A DNA stretch of 38,817 nucleotides, taken from Candidatus Methylomirabilota bacterium. GTDB taxonomy: Bacteria; Methylomirabilota; Methylomirabilia; Rokubacteriales; CSP1-6. Position 1 is the stretch's first letter. Every line of letters starts with the position of its first letter. Under the pieces are notes generated by a model, which saw only the letters and a list, made by a program, of their open reading frames with translations, was not told the DNA's origin and did not search any database. Shown piece after piece: positions 1 to 6,889 of this stretch. The stretch lies in assembly GCA_035315345.1 (NCBI GenBank), contig DATFYA010000188.1, forward strand, positions 1-38,817, in the 5' to 3' direction. The translations under genes and the position numbers were made by a program.

Positions 1-516
1 GAGGTCCACTTGGTGCAGGTGTGTGAGCACGTCGTTCATCGAGTCGTAGATGCGCCCCCGGTCGCCCGGGCTCACGCCGGGCAGGAGCGGATCGGCCATC
101 ACGCGGCCCTGCACCCACTCCATGATGAAGAACGCGGTGCCGATCACCGCGTCGTCCTCGCACAGCGCGAAGGTCCGCGGCACCGGGACGGTGGTCTTCG
201 CGAGCGCGGTGATGACGCGGTACTCGCGGTCCACCGCGTGCGCGGAGGGCAGCAGCTTGCCCGGCGGCTTGCGTCGCAGCACGTACTCGCCGCCCGGCGA
301 GCTCAGCCGGTAGGTGGGATTGGACTGGCCGCCCTGGAACTGGCTGACCGTGACCGGCCCCCGGAAGTCGGCGACGTGCCGGGCCATGTAGCGCTCGAGC
401 GCGGCGACGTCGAAGCGGTGCGTGTCGCGGACCGGCACAGTGTCGGCGGTGGAGACGACCTCCGGGGTGTCGGCGGCGTCGGGGGCGGCGCGGCGCGAGA
501 CGCGATCGGCGCTCAT
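1..516 (-). CDS. Phosphotransferase family protein (APH-like), N-terminal part
   Basis: The first 172 residues of a protein that continues beyond the left edge of the window. Residues around 55-70 (SQFQGGQSNPTYRL) match the glycine-rich nucleotide-binding strand of the aminoglycoside phosphotransferase / ACAD10-11 kinase-like fold. VLRRKPPGKLL carries the family lysine, and FFIMEWVQGRV is the hinge segment before the C-terminal lobe. Members found near acyl-CoA genes are thought to phosphorylate hydroxyacyl or other small substrates; drug resistance is not implied. The ATG at 516 is preferred because the reading frame is continuous from it. The gene follows the MFS gene by 16 bases and may be cotranscribed with it. 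The catalytic HxD and DFG-like motifs lie outside the window, so activity cannot be judged. Confidence 0.8.
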   Translation of the reverse strand, partial: MSADRVSRRAAPDAADTPEVVSTADTVPVRDTHRFDVAALERYMARHVADFRGPVTVSQFQGGQSNPTYRLSSPGGEYVLRRKPPGKLLPSAHAVDREYRVITALAKTTVPVPRTFALCEDDAVIGTAFFIMEWVQGRVMADPLLPGVSPGDRGRIYDSMNDVLTHLHQVDL

Positions 517-532
517 GGGCTGCGGGGACCGA

Positions 533-1786
533 TTATGGCACGGGCGGCGCATCGAGGCCCGGGGGAGTTGGCCCGCCGCGCTCCGCTCGGCGCCGCCACG
601 CGAGCGTCAGCGTGGAGATCAGCAGCGTGCCCATCACTCCGCCCACCATGCAGGCCACCGCCACGCCCCATCGCTCGGCGATCCAGCCCATCAACAGCGA
701 GCCGATCGGGGTCATCCCCGCGAACACCAGGGCGTAGAGGCCCATGATCCGCCCGCGCAGCTCGTCCGGCACCGTGATCTGCACGGTGGTGTTGCAGCTG
801 GTCATGAACACGATCTGCGCGAAGCCCATGGCCATCAGCACCGCGGCGGCGAGCCCGAAGTGGCGCGCGAACGACAGCCCGAACAGCAGCACCGCGGCCG
901 CGATGGCCGAGCCGGCCACCAGGACGATCGGCGGCCGGCCCACCGCGAGGACCGCCACCAGCAGCGCGCCGATCACCGCGCCGACCCCGAGCGAAGCCAT
1001 CAACAGACCGAAGCCGTGCGCGCCCTCGTGGAGCACGTTGCGCGCGATCAGCGGCACCAGCACGTTCATGTTGACCACGAAGAGACTGACCGACAGCAGC
1101 AGCCCGAGCACCAGCGCGATGCGCGAGGTGCCGACCGCGTAGCGCACGCCTTCCGCGATCTCGGCGCCCATGCCGAGGCCGCGGCGCGGGCGCGGCGCGC
1201 CCTCGGTGCGGATGGCCGCGAGCGCGCCGAGGACCGCGATGAAGCTGGCCCCGTTCAGCAGGAAGGCGGCCGCGGTCCCGTACCGCGCGACCAGGAGCCC
1301 GGCCGCGGCCGGGCCCACCACCCGTGCGCCGTTGAACACCGCCGAGTTGAGCGCGATCGCGTTCATCAGGTCGGGGCGCGGCACCAGGTGGGCGATGTAG
1401 GACTGGCGCGCCGGCATGTCGAGCGTGGTGGCGCAGCCGTAGAGCGCGGCGAGCACCGCCACGTGCCAGAACTGCACGTGCCCGCTCCACACGAGCGCGG
1501 AGAGGGTGAAGGCCTGGAGCATCAGCGCGGTCTGGGTGCCGAGCAGCATGCGCCGCTTGACCACGCGATCGCTGATCACGCCGGCCACGAAGGAGAACAG
1601 CAGGATGGGGCCGAACTGCAGCGCCCCGATGAGGCCCAGCCGGAACGGCGAGTTGGTCAGCTCGAGCACCAGCCACGACTGCCCCACGCTCTGCATCCAC
1701 GTGCCGATCAGCGAGACGAGCTGTCCCGACCAGAAGAGGCGAAAGTCGCGGTGGCGGAGGGCGCGCAGGCCCGCAGGCAGGGCCAT
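533..1786 (-). CDS. MFS transporter, EntS-like exporter family
   Basis: A 417-residue, very hydrophobic protein with about 12 predicted membrane segments. It opens with ALRHRDFRLFWSGQLVSLIGTWMQSVGQSWLV, the typical N-terminus of the MFS_3/EntS-type exporters. RVVKRRMLLGTQ after the second segment is the loop 2-3 motif A region, and a second copy of the fold starts near residue 220. These proteins sit in the inner membrane and export small molecules by proton antiport; the substrate cannot be read from the sequence. The start ATG at 1786 is only 23 bases from the divergent YqgE-like gene, and a TATAGC hexamer five bases upstream suggests an almost leaderless transcript. Its stop TAA lies 16 bases upstream of the phosphotransferase start. 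Confidence 0.88.
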   Translation of the reverse strand: MALPAGLRALRHRDFRLFWSGQLVSLIGTWMQSVGQSWLVLELTNSPFRLGLIGALQFGPILLFSFVAGVISDRVVKRRMLLGTQTALMLQAFTLSALVWSGHVQFWHVAVLAALYGCATTLDMPARQSYIAHLVPRPDLMNAIALNSAVFNGARVVGPAAAGLLVARYGTAAAFLLNGASFIAVLGALAAIRTEGAPRPRRGLGMGAEIAEGVRYAVGTSRIALVLGLLLSVSLFVVNMNVLVPLIARNVLHEGAHGFGLLMASLGVGAVIGALLVAVLAVGRPPIVLVAGSAIAAAVLLFGLSFARHFGLAAAVLMAMGFAQIVFMTSCNTTVQITVPDELRGRIMGLYALVFAGMTPIGSLLMGWIAERWGVAVACMVGGVMGTLLISTLTLAWRRRAERGGPTPPGLDAPPVP

Positions 1787-1791
1787 GGTTC

Positions 1792-1799
1792 GCTATACT
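1792..1799. promoter_or_regulatory. Overlapping divergent -10 elements
   Basis: TATACT at 1794-1799 reads rightward, ending ten bases before the YqgE-like ATG. The reverse strand over 1792-1797 reads TATAGC, five bases before the MFS ATG. No clear TTG-type -35 is seen for either direction. The two hexamers share four bases, so both directions could not be occupied by polymerase at once. Confidence 0.45.
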
Positions 1800-1809
1800 G
1801 TGCCACGGA

Positions 1810-2481
1810 ATGCTTCGCTCCTCGCTGCTCCTCTGCGGCGCGGTGTGGCTGCTCGCGCTGATGACCGTCTCGCCGGCGAGCCCGTCGTCGTGGATCGCGG
1901 CCGCAATGACGTCGCGGGCCGGCGCGCACGCTTCACTCGCGCAGTCGCGCAAGAGCCTCGCCGGGCAGCTCCTGGTGGCCACCGAGCAGCTGGGCGATCC
2001 CCGCTTCGCGCGCACCGTCGTCTATCTGGCCCGGCACGACGCGACCGGGGCGCAGGGACTCATCGTGAACCGGCCACTGCGCGAGGTGCCGATCGCCGAG
2101 CTCCTGCGTCGCCTCGGCGTGGACGAGACCGGCGTCACCGGCAACCTCCGCCTGCACTACGGCGGCCCGGTCGAGCCCGCGAGCGGCTGGCTCCTGCACA
2201 CCGGCGAGTATGCGACCGAGGGCACGGACCGGGTGGCGCCCGACGTCGCGCTGACGCCGCTCACGCCGCGCTCCTCGGTGCTCGGCGAGATCGGGCGCGG
2301 CGGCGGCCCGCGCCGCTACCGGTTCCTGCTGGGCTACGCGGGCTGGGCGCCCGGCCAGCTCGAGGCCGAGATCGACAGCGGCGCCTGGATCACGGTCTCG
2401 GCCGATGAGGCCCTGCTCTTCGACGACGACTACGCGCGCAAGTGGGAGCGCGCCACCGCCCGCCGCCGCACCATCATCTGA
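1810..2481 (+). CDS. YqgE/AlgH family protein with an N-terminal signal-like extension
   Basis: From residue about 48 the protein matches the YqgE/AlgH (DUF179) family: SLAGQLLVATEQLGDPRFARTVVYL, then GAQGLIVNRPL and LHYGGPVEPASGWLLHT, and the late GYAGWAPGQLEAEI motif. The function of the family is unresolved; AlgH was linked to alginate regulation. Usual members are about 185-190 residues and cytoplasmic. This one is 223 residues because of a hydrophobic leader (residues 1-24, RSSLLLCGAVWLLALMTVS) that looks like a signal peptide. A shorter start at the ATG at 1906 would remove the leader, but no Shine-Dalgarno sequence is visible before either ATG. Location (periplasm or cytoplasm) therefore depends on the true start. 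Confidence 0.85.
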   Translation: MLRSSLLLCGAVWLLALMTVSPASPSSWIAAAMTSRAGAHASLAQSRKSLAGQLLVATEQLGDPRFARTVVYLARHDATGAQGLIVNRPLREVPIAELLRRLGVDETGVTGNLRLHYGGPVEPASGWLLHTGEYATEGTDRVAPDVALTPLTPRSSVLGEIGRGGGPRRYRFLLGYAGWAPGQLEAEIDSGAWITVSADEALLFDDDYARKWERATARRRTII

Positions 2482-2483
2482 TC

Positions 2484-2567
2484 GGGGTCAGGTCTTGCAT
2501 TACGACATTTTTCTGCCACGTGGCCGGCAGGGCGCTGGCGAAATGTCGTAATGCAAGACCTGACCCC
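2484..2567. repeat. REP-like palindromic element, copy 1
   Basis: Perfect 27-base inverted repeats (2484-2510 and 2541-2567) enclose a 30-base centre that carries its own small stem (CTGCC at 2513-2517 with GGCAG at 2526-2530). Each arm begins GGGGTCAGGTCTT at the outer end. The element fills the gap between two convergent genes. Its last base is the first base of the TAG stop codon of the thiamine-diphosphate enzyme. Two more copies, one of them split, occur in this window. REP elements of this build are usually moved by Y1 (RAYT-type) transposases; none is encoded here. Confidence 0.9.
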
Positions 2568-4186
2568 TAGTGGGACGGGGCGGGGCCGTAGGTGGGGGCG
2601 GGGAGGCCTTCGATCAGCACGTTGACGACCGCGGGGAGGCCGGAGGCCAGCGCGCGGTCGAGCGCGGGCTCGAGGTCCCCGGCGCGCTCGACGCGCTCGC
2701 CGTGTCCGCCCAGGGCGGTCGCGATCTGCTCGTAGCGCGACGGCAAGAGCTCGCAGCCCACCGTGCGGTCGGCGCCGTAGTGGCGGATCTGCAGCTGATG
2801 CTCGGCGTTCCAGCGCGCGTCGTTGCCGATCACCGCCACCACCGGCAGGCGGTAGCGCAGGGCGGTGTCCAGCTCGAAGGCGTGGAAGCCGAAGGTGCCG
2901 TCGCCCAGCGCCGCGATCACCGGCCGATCGGGATGACGGAGCCGCGTCGCGACGGCCATCGGGATCGCGCCGCCGATCCCGCCGGCGGGCCCGTTGAAGA
3001 GCCGCGGCGGCTCGGACTCCACCCCGCCCTGGATCCACTGCCCGAACTCGCCGCCGTCGGCGACCAGGATCGCGCCGCGGTCCACGTGACGCTGGAGCGC
3101 ATCGGCGACCCGCAGGGGATGGATCGGCGAGCGCGTCGACCGCCGCCCGGCCGCCCACTCGGCGGGGACGGTCGCGCGGGCGACCATCACCTCCTCGCCC
3201 CACGCGTGATGGCGCAGACCCCGACCACGCGCGGCCCGCGCGAGCTGATCGGCGACCAGCGCGGGATCCGCCACGATGCCGAGGGCGCCCGCGCGCAGCG
3301 CCGCCGCGTCGGGATCCACCTGGATCACGCGGCAGTCCGCGCCGAAGGCCGGCGGCTGGGCGAAGCGCACCACGAAGTCCGGCTTCTTGCCCAGGAGCAG
3401 GAGGAGGTCGGCGCGGCCGATCACGAGCGAGGCCATGTGCAGCCACGGATCGTTGAAGCCCCGCGGGCTCTCCATCGCCAGCGCGGGCACGCCGGTCGCC
3501 GCGCCGAGGCGCGCCACCGCGGCGCGCCGGTCGCCACGTGCCATCGCGGGCCCGAGCAGGATGAGCGGGCGGTGCGCCGCGGCCAGCAGGCCCAGCACCT
3601 CCTCCACGCGCTCGACCGGCGCGGCGATGGGCGTCTCGCGCTCCCCCGCGGCCACGGCGGTGACGTCATCGCCGATCCGGGCCTCGAGCAGATCGCCGGG
3701 CAGGCTCACGTGCACCGGGCCGGGGCGGCCGCTTCGCGCCAGATCGAGCGCGGCCGCGATATCCTCTCCGAGCCGGGCCGCATCCTTGGCCCGCCACGAC
3801 GCCTTGGTGACCGGCGCGGCCACCGCGGCCTGATCCATCTCCTGGAAGCCGCCCCGGCCGACCTGCGCCAGCGGCGCGTGCCCGCTCAGCAGCACCACCG
3901 GCGATTCCGACATGAGCGCGCCGTAGAGCGCCGAGACCGCGTTGCAGTGGCCGGGGCCGGCGGTGACCAGCGCCACCCCCGGCTCGTCGGCGAGCCGGCC
4001 CCACGCATCGGCCATGTGCACTGCCGCCGCCTCGTGGCGCGTGTGCAGGATCGACAGGTCATGACCGAGCGTCGCGTCGTACAGCGACAGGATCTGGTTG
4101 CCGGAGAGCGAGAAGACGTGGCGGACGCCGGCCGCCGCGAGAGCTTCGACCACCAGGTGCGCGCCGGTCCGGGGCACGCCGGTCAC
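2567..4186 (-). CDS. Thiamine diphosphate-dependent enzyme, acetolactate synthase-like
   Basis: A 539-residue protein with the three-domain plan of ThDP decarboxylases, lyases and acetolactate synthases. Residue E52 in HTRHEAAAVHMA is the conserved Glu that activates the cofactor. GPGHCNAVSALYGA (78-91) is the family signature of the PYR domain. The PP domain has GDG at 428-430 and ND at 455-456, the Mg/ThDP-binding motif. The central Rossmann-like domain (about 190-330) lacks an obvious full FAD site. Reaction is unknown: an acyloin synthase, lyase or decarboxylase acting on a 2-oxo or 2-hydroxy acid is likely. The GTG start overlaps the stop of the upstream PLP gene by four bases (GTGA), which implies translational coupling. 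True acetolactate synthase is less likely because no small regulatory subunit gene is nearby. Confidence 0.87.
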   Translation of the reverse strand: MTGVPRTGAHLVVEALAAAGVRHVFSLSGNQILSLYDATLGHDLSILHTRHEAAAVHMADAWGRLADEPGVALVTAGPGHCNAVSALYGALMSESPVVLLSGHAPLAQVGRGGFQEMDQAAVAAPVTKASWRAKDAARLGEDIAAALDLARSGRPGPVHVSLPGDLLEARIGDDVTAVAAGERETPIAAPVERVEEVLGLLAAAHRPLILLGPAMARGDRRAAVARLGAATGVPALAMESPRGFNDPWLHMASLVIGRADLLLLLGKKPDFVVRFAQPPAFGADCRVIQVDPDAAALRAGALGIVADPALVADQLARAARGRGLRHHAWGEEVMVARATVPAEWAAGRRSTRSPIHPLRVADALQRHVDRGAILVADGGEFGQWIQGGVESEPPRLFNGPAGGIGGAIPMAVATRLRHPDRPVIAALGDGTFGFHAFELDTALRYRLPVVAVIGNDARWNAEHQLQIRHYGADRTVGCELLPSRYEQIATALGGHGERVERAGDLEPALDRALASGLPAVVNVLIEGLPAPTYGPAPSH

Positions 4187-5244
4187 CGCACGCGGCCGCG
4201 CGCGACCACCGGCCACACCACCTCGACCGCGCCGTCTCGGACCCCGTAGATCTCGTCCACCATGTTGGTGACCACGCAGCAGTGGTTCGGCACCACGCTC
4301 ACCACCTCGCCGACGGCCGGCCGCTCCGCGCACGCCGAGAAGTCCACCACCGCGTGCTCCTCGGAGAGATGCGCGACGTGCGCCTCCGGGTACTCCATGA
4401 GATGGCCGTAGCCCTTCATGTGATAGAGATCCGAGGTGAGCACCTTGCTGCCCGCGTCGAGCACGCCCCGCTCGTCGGTGGGACGGCTCACCACGGTGGC
4501 GCGCACGCGCATCGCGCACTGCTCCCAGGTGGCGGTGCCGGTGGAGACCACCATCGCGTCGTTGTACACGCACGTGCCCGCGCGGTGCTCGGTCAGCATG
4601 GGAAAGCGGTCCACCGTCGCCAGCGCGGGCGTGCCGCCGCCCGACACCACCGGGACGGGGATTCCCGCCTGCTTGAACAGGGCCAGCGCCCGCTCGAAGA
4701 ACTCGCGGGTGTCCGGGTCCCGATTCGGGAAGGTCATGAGCCCCTGGAAGCGCAGCCCGGGCCGCGCCATCGCCTCGCGGGCCAGCGCGAGCGCCTCGTC
4801 CGGCGTCTGCACGCCGGTGCGGCGGAAGCCGGTATCGCACTCGACGAGGAACGGCAGGTCCACCTGGTGCCGCGCCGCCGCCTCGGACAGCTCGCGCGCG
4901 ACGACGCCGTTGTCGAAGACCACCGCGAGCCGGGGCACCCGACGGGCCAGCGCCATCAGCCGCTCGGTCTTGGCGGCGCCGAGGATGTTGTAGGTGAGCA
5001 GCACGTCGTCGGCCACCTTGGCGTCGGCGAATACCTCGACCTCGCCGAGCTTCTGACAGGTGATGCCGACCGCGCCCGCCGCCATCTGCATCTTCCCGAT
5101 GTCGGGGATCTTGTGCGTCTTGATGTGCGGGCGATTGGCGACGCCCAGCCGGCCGAGATGCGCCTGCACGCGGCGGATGTTGTCCTCCATCACGTCGAGG
5201 TGCACCGTGACGGCGGGCGTGTCGAGATCGCGGAGTGCGGTCAC
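4183..5244 (-). CDS. PLP-dependent D-threonine aldolase / D-serine dehydratase-like enzyme
   Basis: A 353-residue fold-type III PLP enzyme. RPHIKTHK at 38-45 holds the PLP lysine (K42). SGGGTPALA at 201-209 binds the cofactor phosphate. VPNHCC near 318-323 supplies the H-x-C pair (H321, C323) that binds the metal in the D-serine dehydratase/D-threonine aldolase C-terminal domain. Such enzymes cleave D-threo-3-hydroxy amino acids to glycine and an aldehyde, or dehydrate D-serine. The GTG at 5244 is chosen over the ATG at 5280: AGGAGGAG lies just upstream, and the GTG overlaps the TGA of the Tat aldolase gene. The aldehyde or 2-oxo acid products would fit the ThDP enzyme encoded next, but the shared pathway is an inference. 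Confidence 0.88.
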   Translation of the reverse strand: MTALRDLDTPAVTVHLDVMEDNIRRVQAHLGRLGVANRPHIKTHKIPDIGKMQMAAGAVGITCQKLGEVEVFADAKVADDVLLTYNILGAAKTERLMALARRVPRLAVVFDNGVVARELSEAAARHQVDLPFLVECDTGFRRTGVQTPDEALALAREAMARPGLRFQGLMTFPNRDPDTREFFERALALFKQAGIPVPVVSGGGTPALATVDRFPMLTEHRAGTCVYNDAMVVSTGTATWEQCAMRVRATVVSRPTDERGVLDAGSKVLTSDLYHMKGYGHLMEYPEAHVAHLSEEHAVVDFSACAERPAVGEVVSVVPNHCCVVTNMVDEIYGVRDGAVEVVWPVVARGRVR

Positions 5245-6056
5245 GGGCTCCTCCTGACCTTCTGCTTCCAGAGCTCCCACGGACGGCCGACGGTGCCGGC
5301 CACCGCCGCCTCCGCCTGCTGCGCCTCGCCCGGGCTCAGGTAGGTGACCGGGCCGCCCAGGGCCATCGCCTGCGCCTGCAGGCGCGCGTTCATCTCGGTG
5401 TAGATGCTTCGGAAGACCACGATGGGCAAGCTCGGGCCCACCACCACCGCGCCGTGCCCGCGCATGAGCGCGACCGGCCGCGGGCCGAGGGCCTGGGCCA
5501 GCGCGCGGCCCAGGGCGGGCGTGCGCACCAGCATGTCGGTGTCACCGCCCGCGGCGGCGCGGATGTCGAACACCGGTACCCCGGCGGCGAGGAACGCGCT
5601 CATGTGGTAGAGCGGACGCAGCGGCGCGCCGGTGACTCCGAACGGGATCACCGAGGGCGAGTGGTCGTGCACGACGGCCCGCACGTCGGGGCGCCCCCGG
5701 TAGATCTCGCCGTGGATGAAGCGCTCGAGATAGCTGCTCCGGCCGCGCGGATCGACCGGCTCGGAGTCCAGGTCGTATTCCATGATGTCGGCGGCGGTCA
5801 CCAGCTCCGGGGCGAGCGAGCGCGACATCATGAAGCGGCTCGGGTCGCGATCGTGGCGCGCGCTCACGTGCCCGTAGCCGTCGAGCACGCCCTGATCCAC
5901 GAGGATGCGGTTCGCGGCGACGAGATCGTCGATCAGCTGCGGATTCGCCGGTCCCGCCGACGTCCGCTGCGCGACGGCGCGCCGAGGCCGGAGCAGGGCC
6001 GCGGCGAGGGCGGCCGCGCCGCCCGCCACCAGGGCTCGCCGAGTCATCTCGATCAT
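5241..6056 (-). CDS. Class II aldolase/adducin family protein with Tat-type signal
   Basis: A 271-residue protein. The fold matches class II aldolases: E111 in SSYLERFIH, H130 and H132 in VVHDHS, and H201 in MRGHGAVVVG correspond to the catalytic Glu and the three zinc-binding histidines of L-fuculose phosphate aldolase. These enzymes make or break C-C bonds next to a hydroxyketone or decarboxylate. Unlike the usual cytoplasmic members, this one begins TRRALVAGG followed by an Ala/Leu-rich stretch and AVAQ, which resembles a twin-arginine signal with cleavage near residue 30. That would place a folded metalloenzyme in the periplasm. The start is either the ATG at 6056 or the one at 6047. It lies nine bases after the upstream lipoprotein gene and overlaps the next gene by GTGA. 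Confidence 0.87.
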   Translation of the reverse strand: MIEMTRRALVAGGAAALAAALLRPRRAVAQRTSAGPANPQLIDDLVAANRILVDQGVLDGYGHVSARHDRDPSRFMMSRSLAPELVTAADIMEYDLDSEPVDPRGRSSYLERFIHGEIYRGRPDVRAVVHDHSPSVIPFGVTGAPLRPLYHMSAFLAAGVPVFDIRAAAGGDTDMLVRTPALGRALAQALGPRPVALMRGHGAVVVGPSLPIVVFRSIYTEMNARLQAQAMALGGPVTYLSPGEAQQAEAAVAGTVGRPWELWKQKVRRSP

Positions 6057-6065
6057 GGCCGGACC

Positions 6066-6431
6066 CTAGGGTGCGGTGACGGTTTGCCCGCCGCCGGTCG
6101 AGGTCACCGTGAAGCTCTCGCCCTGCCGCGTGTAGACGTAGGCGGACCAGCCGGTGGGCGGCGCCGGGATGGAGCCCAGCATCGGCCCGCACGCGACGCC
6201 GGACACCGTGGTCTTGGTGATCAGCGCCTCCAGCGAGTCGGGCAGCTCGCCGCAGGTGACCCGGTAGGTGTTGACCGCGGTCGCGATGGTCTGCACGTCG
6301 GTGCGGGCCTTGGTGGTGCGCGCCAGGGGCAGGTCCTCGCGCACCGCCTTCTCCTCCCGCTCGCACGCGATCAGCGCGAGCACGACCGCGGCGACGACCG
6401 CGATGCTGCGGAGCATTCGCACGAGGCTCAT
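6066..6431 (-). CDS. GspG-like pseudopilin-core lipoprotein, hypothetical
   Basis: A 121-residue protein. Residues 1-23 (MSLVRMLRSIAVVAAVVLAL then IAC) are a lipoprotein signal with lipobox L-I-A-C and acylated Cys23. The mature part, KARTDVQTIATAVNTYRVTCG and ELPDSLEALI, resembles the helix and start of the sheet of GspG-type major pseudopilins. The prepilin cleavage and methylation motif (GFTLxE) is absent, so the domain appears to be membrane-tethered by lipid. C60 and C81 could form a disulfide. AGGAAAGG precedes the ATG at 6431; an upstream in-frame ATG at 6485 has no such site and falls inside the promoter. First gene of the aldolase operon. Its role is unknown. Confidence 0.72.
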   Translation of the reverse strand: MSLVRMLRSIAVVAAVVLALIACEREEKAVREDLPLARTTKARTDVQTIATAVNTYRVTCGELPDSLEALITKTTVSGVACGPMLGSIPAPPTGWSAYVYTRQGESFTVTSTGGGQTVTAP

Positions 6432-6480
6432 CCTTTCCTGGCTCGGAGAAAATCCGACGCGACGGCCGAACTGTGCCAGA

Positions 6481-6510
6481 ATCATACGCCGCTCGGACGC
6501 GTTCAGCCAA
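6481..6510 (-). promoter_or_regulatory. Sigma-70-type promoter of the aldolase operon
   Basis: On the minus strand, TTGGCT (6510-6505) is followed by an 18-base spacer and TATGAT (6486-6481), 4 of 6 and 5 of 6 matches to consensus. Transcription should begin near 6474, leaving a leader of about 43 bases with AGGAAAGG before the ATG at 6431. Confidence 0.65.
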
Positions 6511-6541
6511 GCCGCGACCCCCGAACCGAAAGGAGACCGCG

Positions 6542-6889
6542 ATGACCATCAAGCGACACGCCGTCGGACCCCGACTGAGCCAGGCCGTCGTGCACGGCAA
6601 CACGGTGTACCTGGCCGGCATCGTCGCCTCGGACCCCTCGGCCGACGCCAAGGGCCAGACCGAGCAGATCTTGAAGAAGATCGACGAGCACCTGGCCGCG
6701 ACCGGCAGCCACAAGTCCAAGCTGCTCTCGGCCACGATCTACGTGGCCAACATGGGCCTCTACAACGACATGAACGCGGCGTGGGACGCGTGGATCGACC
6801 CGGCCAACACCCCGGCCCGCGCCACCGTCGAGGCGCGCCTGGCCACCCCGAAGTACCTGGTCGAGATCATGGCGGTGGCCGCGATCTGA
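6542..6889 (+). CDS. RidA family protein
   Basis: A 115-residue protein of the RidA/YjgF family, about ten residues shorter than the E. coli protein. VYLAGIVASDP matches the YxxGxxxxxP region. ARATVEARLATP carries the arginine that holds the substrate carboxylate, and YLVEIMAVA has the conserved Glu near the C-terminus. RidA hydrolyses reactive enamine/imine intermediates, for example 2-aminoacrylate released by PLP dehydratases. That chemistry fits the D-serine dehydratase-like gene 1.3 kb away, though the link is inferred. AAAGGAG precedes the ATG at 6542. The stop overlaps the start of the SDR gene by one base (TGATG). Confidence 0.9.
   Translation: MTIKRHAVGPRLSQAVVHGNTVYLAGIVASDPSADAKGQTEQILKKIDEHLAATGSHKSKLLSATIYVANMGLYNDMNAAWDAWIDPANTPARATVEARLATPKYLVEIMAVAAI

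Noticed and set aside
422-1861. A 479-codon open frame on the plus strand opposite the MFS gene
   Set aside because: Arg/His/Gln-rich low-likelihood protein with no recognisable domain, antisense to a clear 12-helix transporter; a product of high GC content.
2570-4249. A 559-codon open frame opposite the ThDP enzyme gene
   Set aside because: Composition dominated by Arg, Gly and His; the other strand has complete ThDP motifs and good start/stop context.
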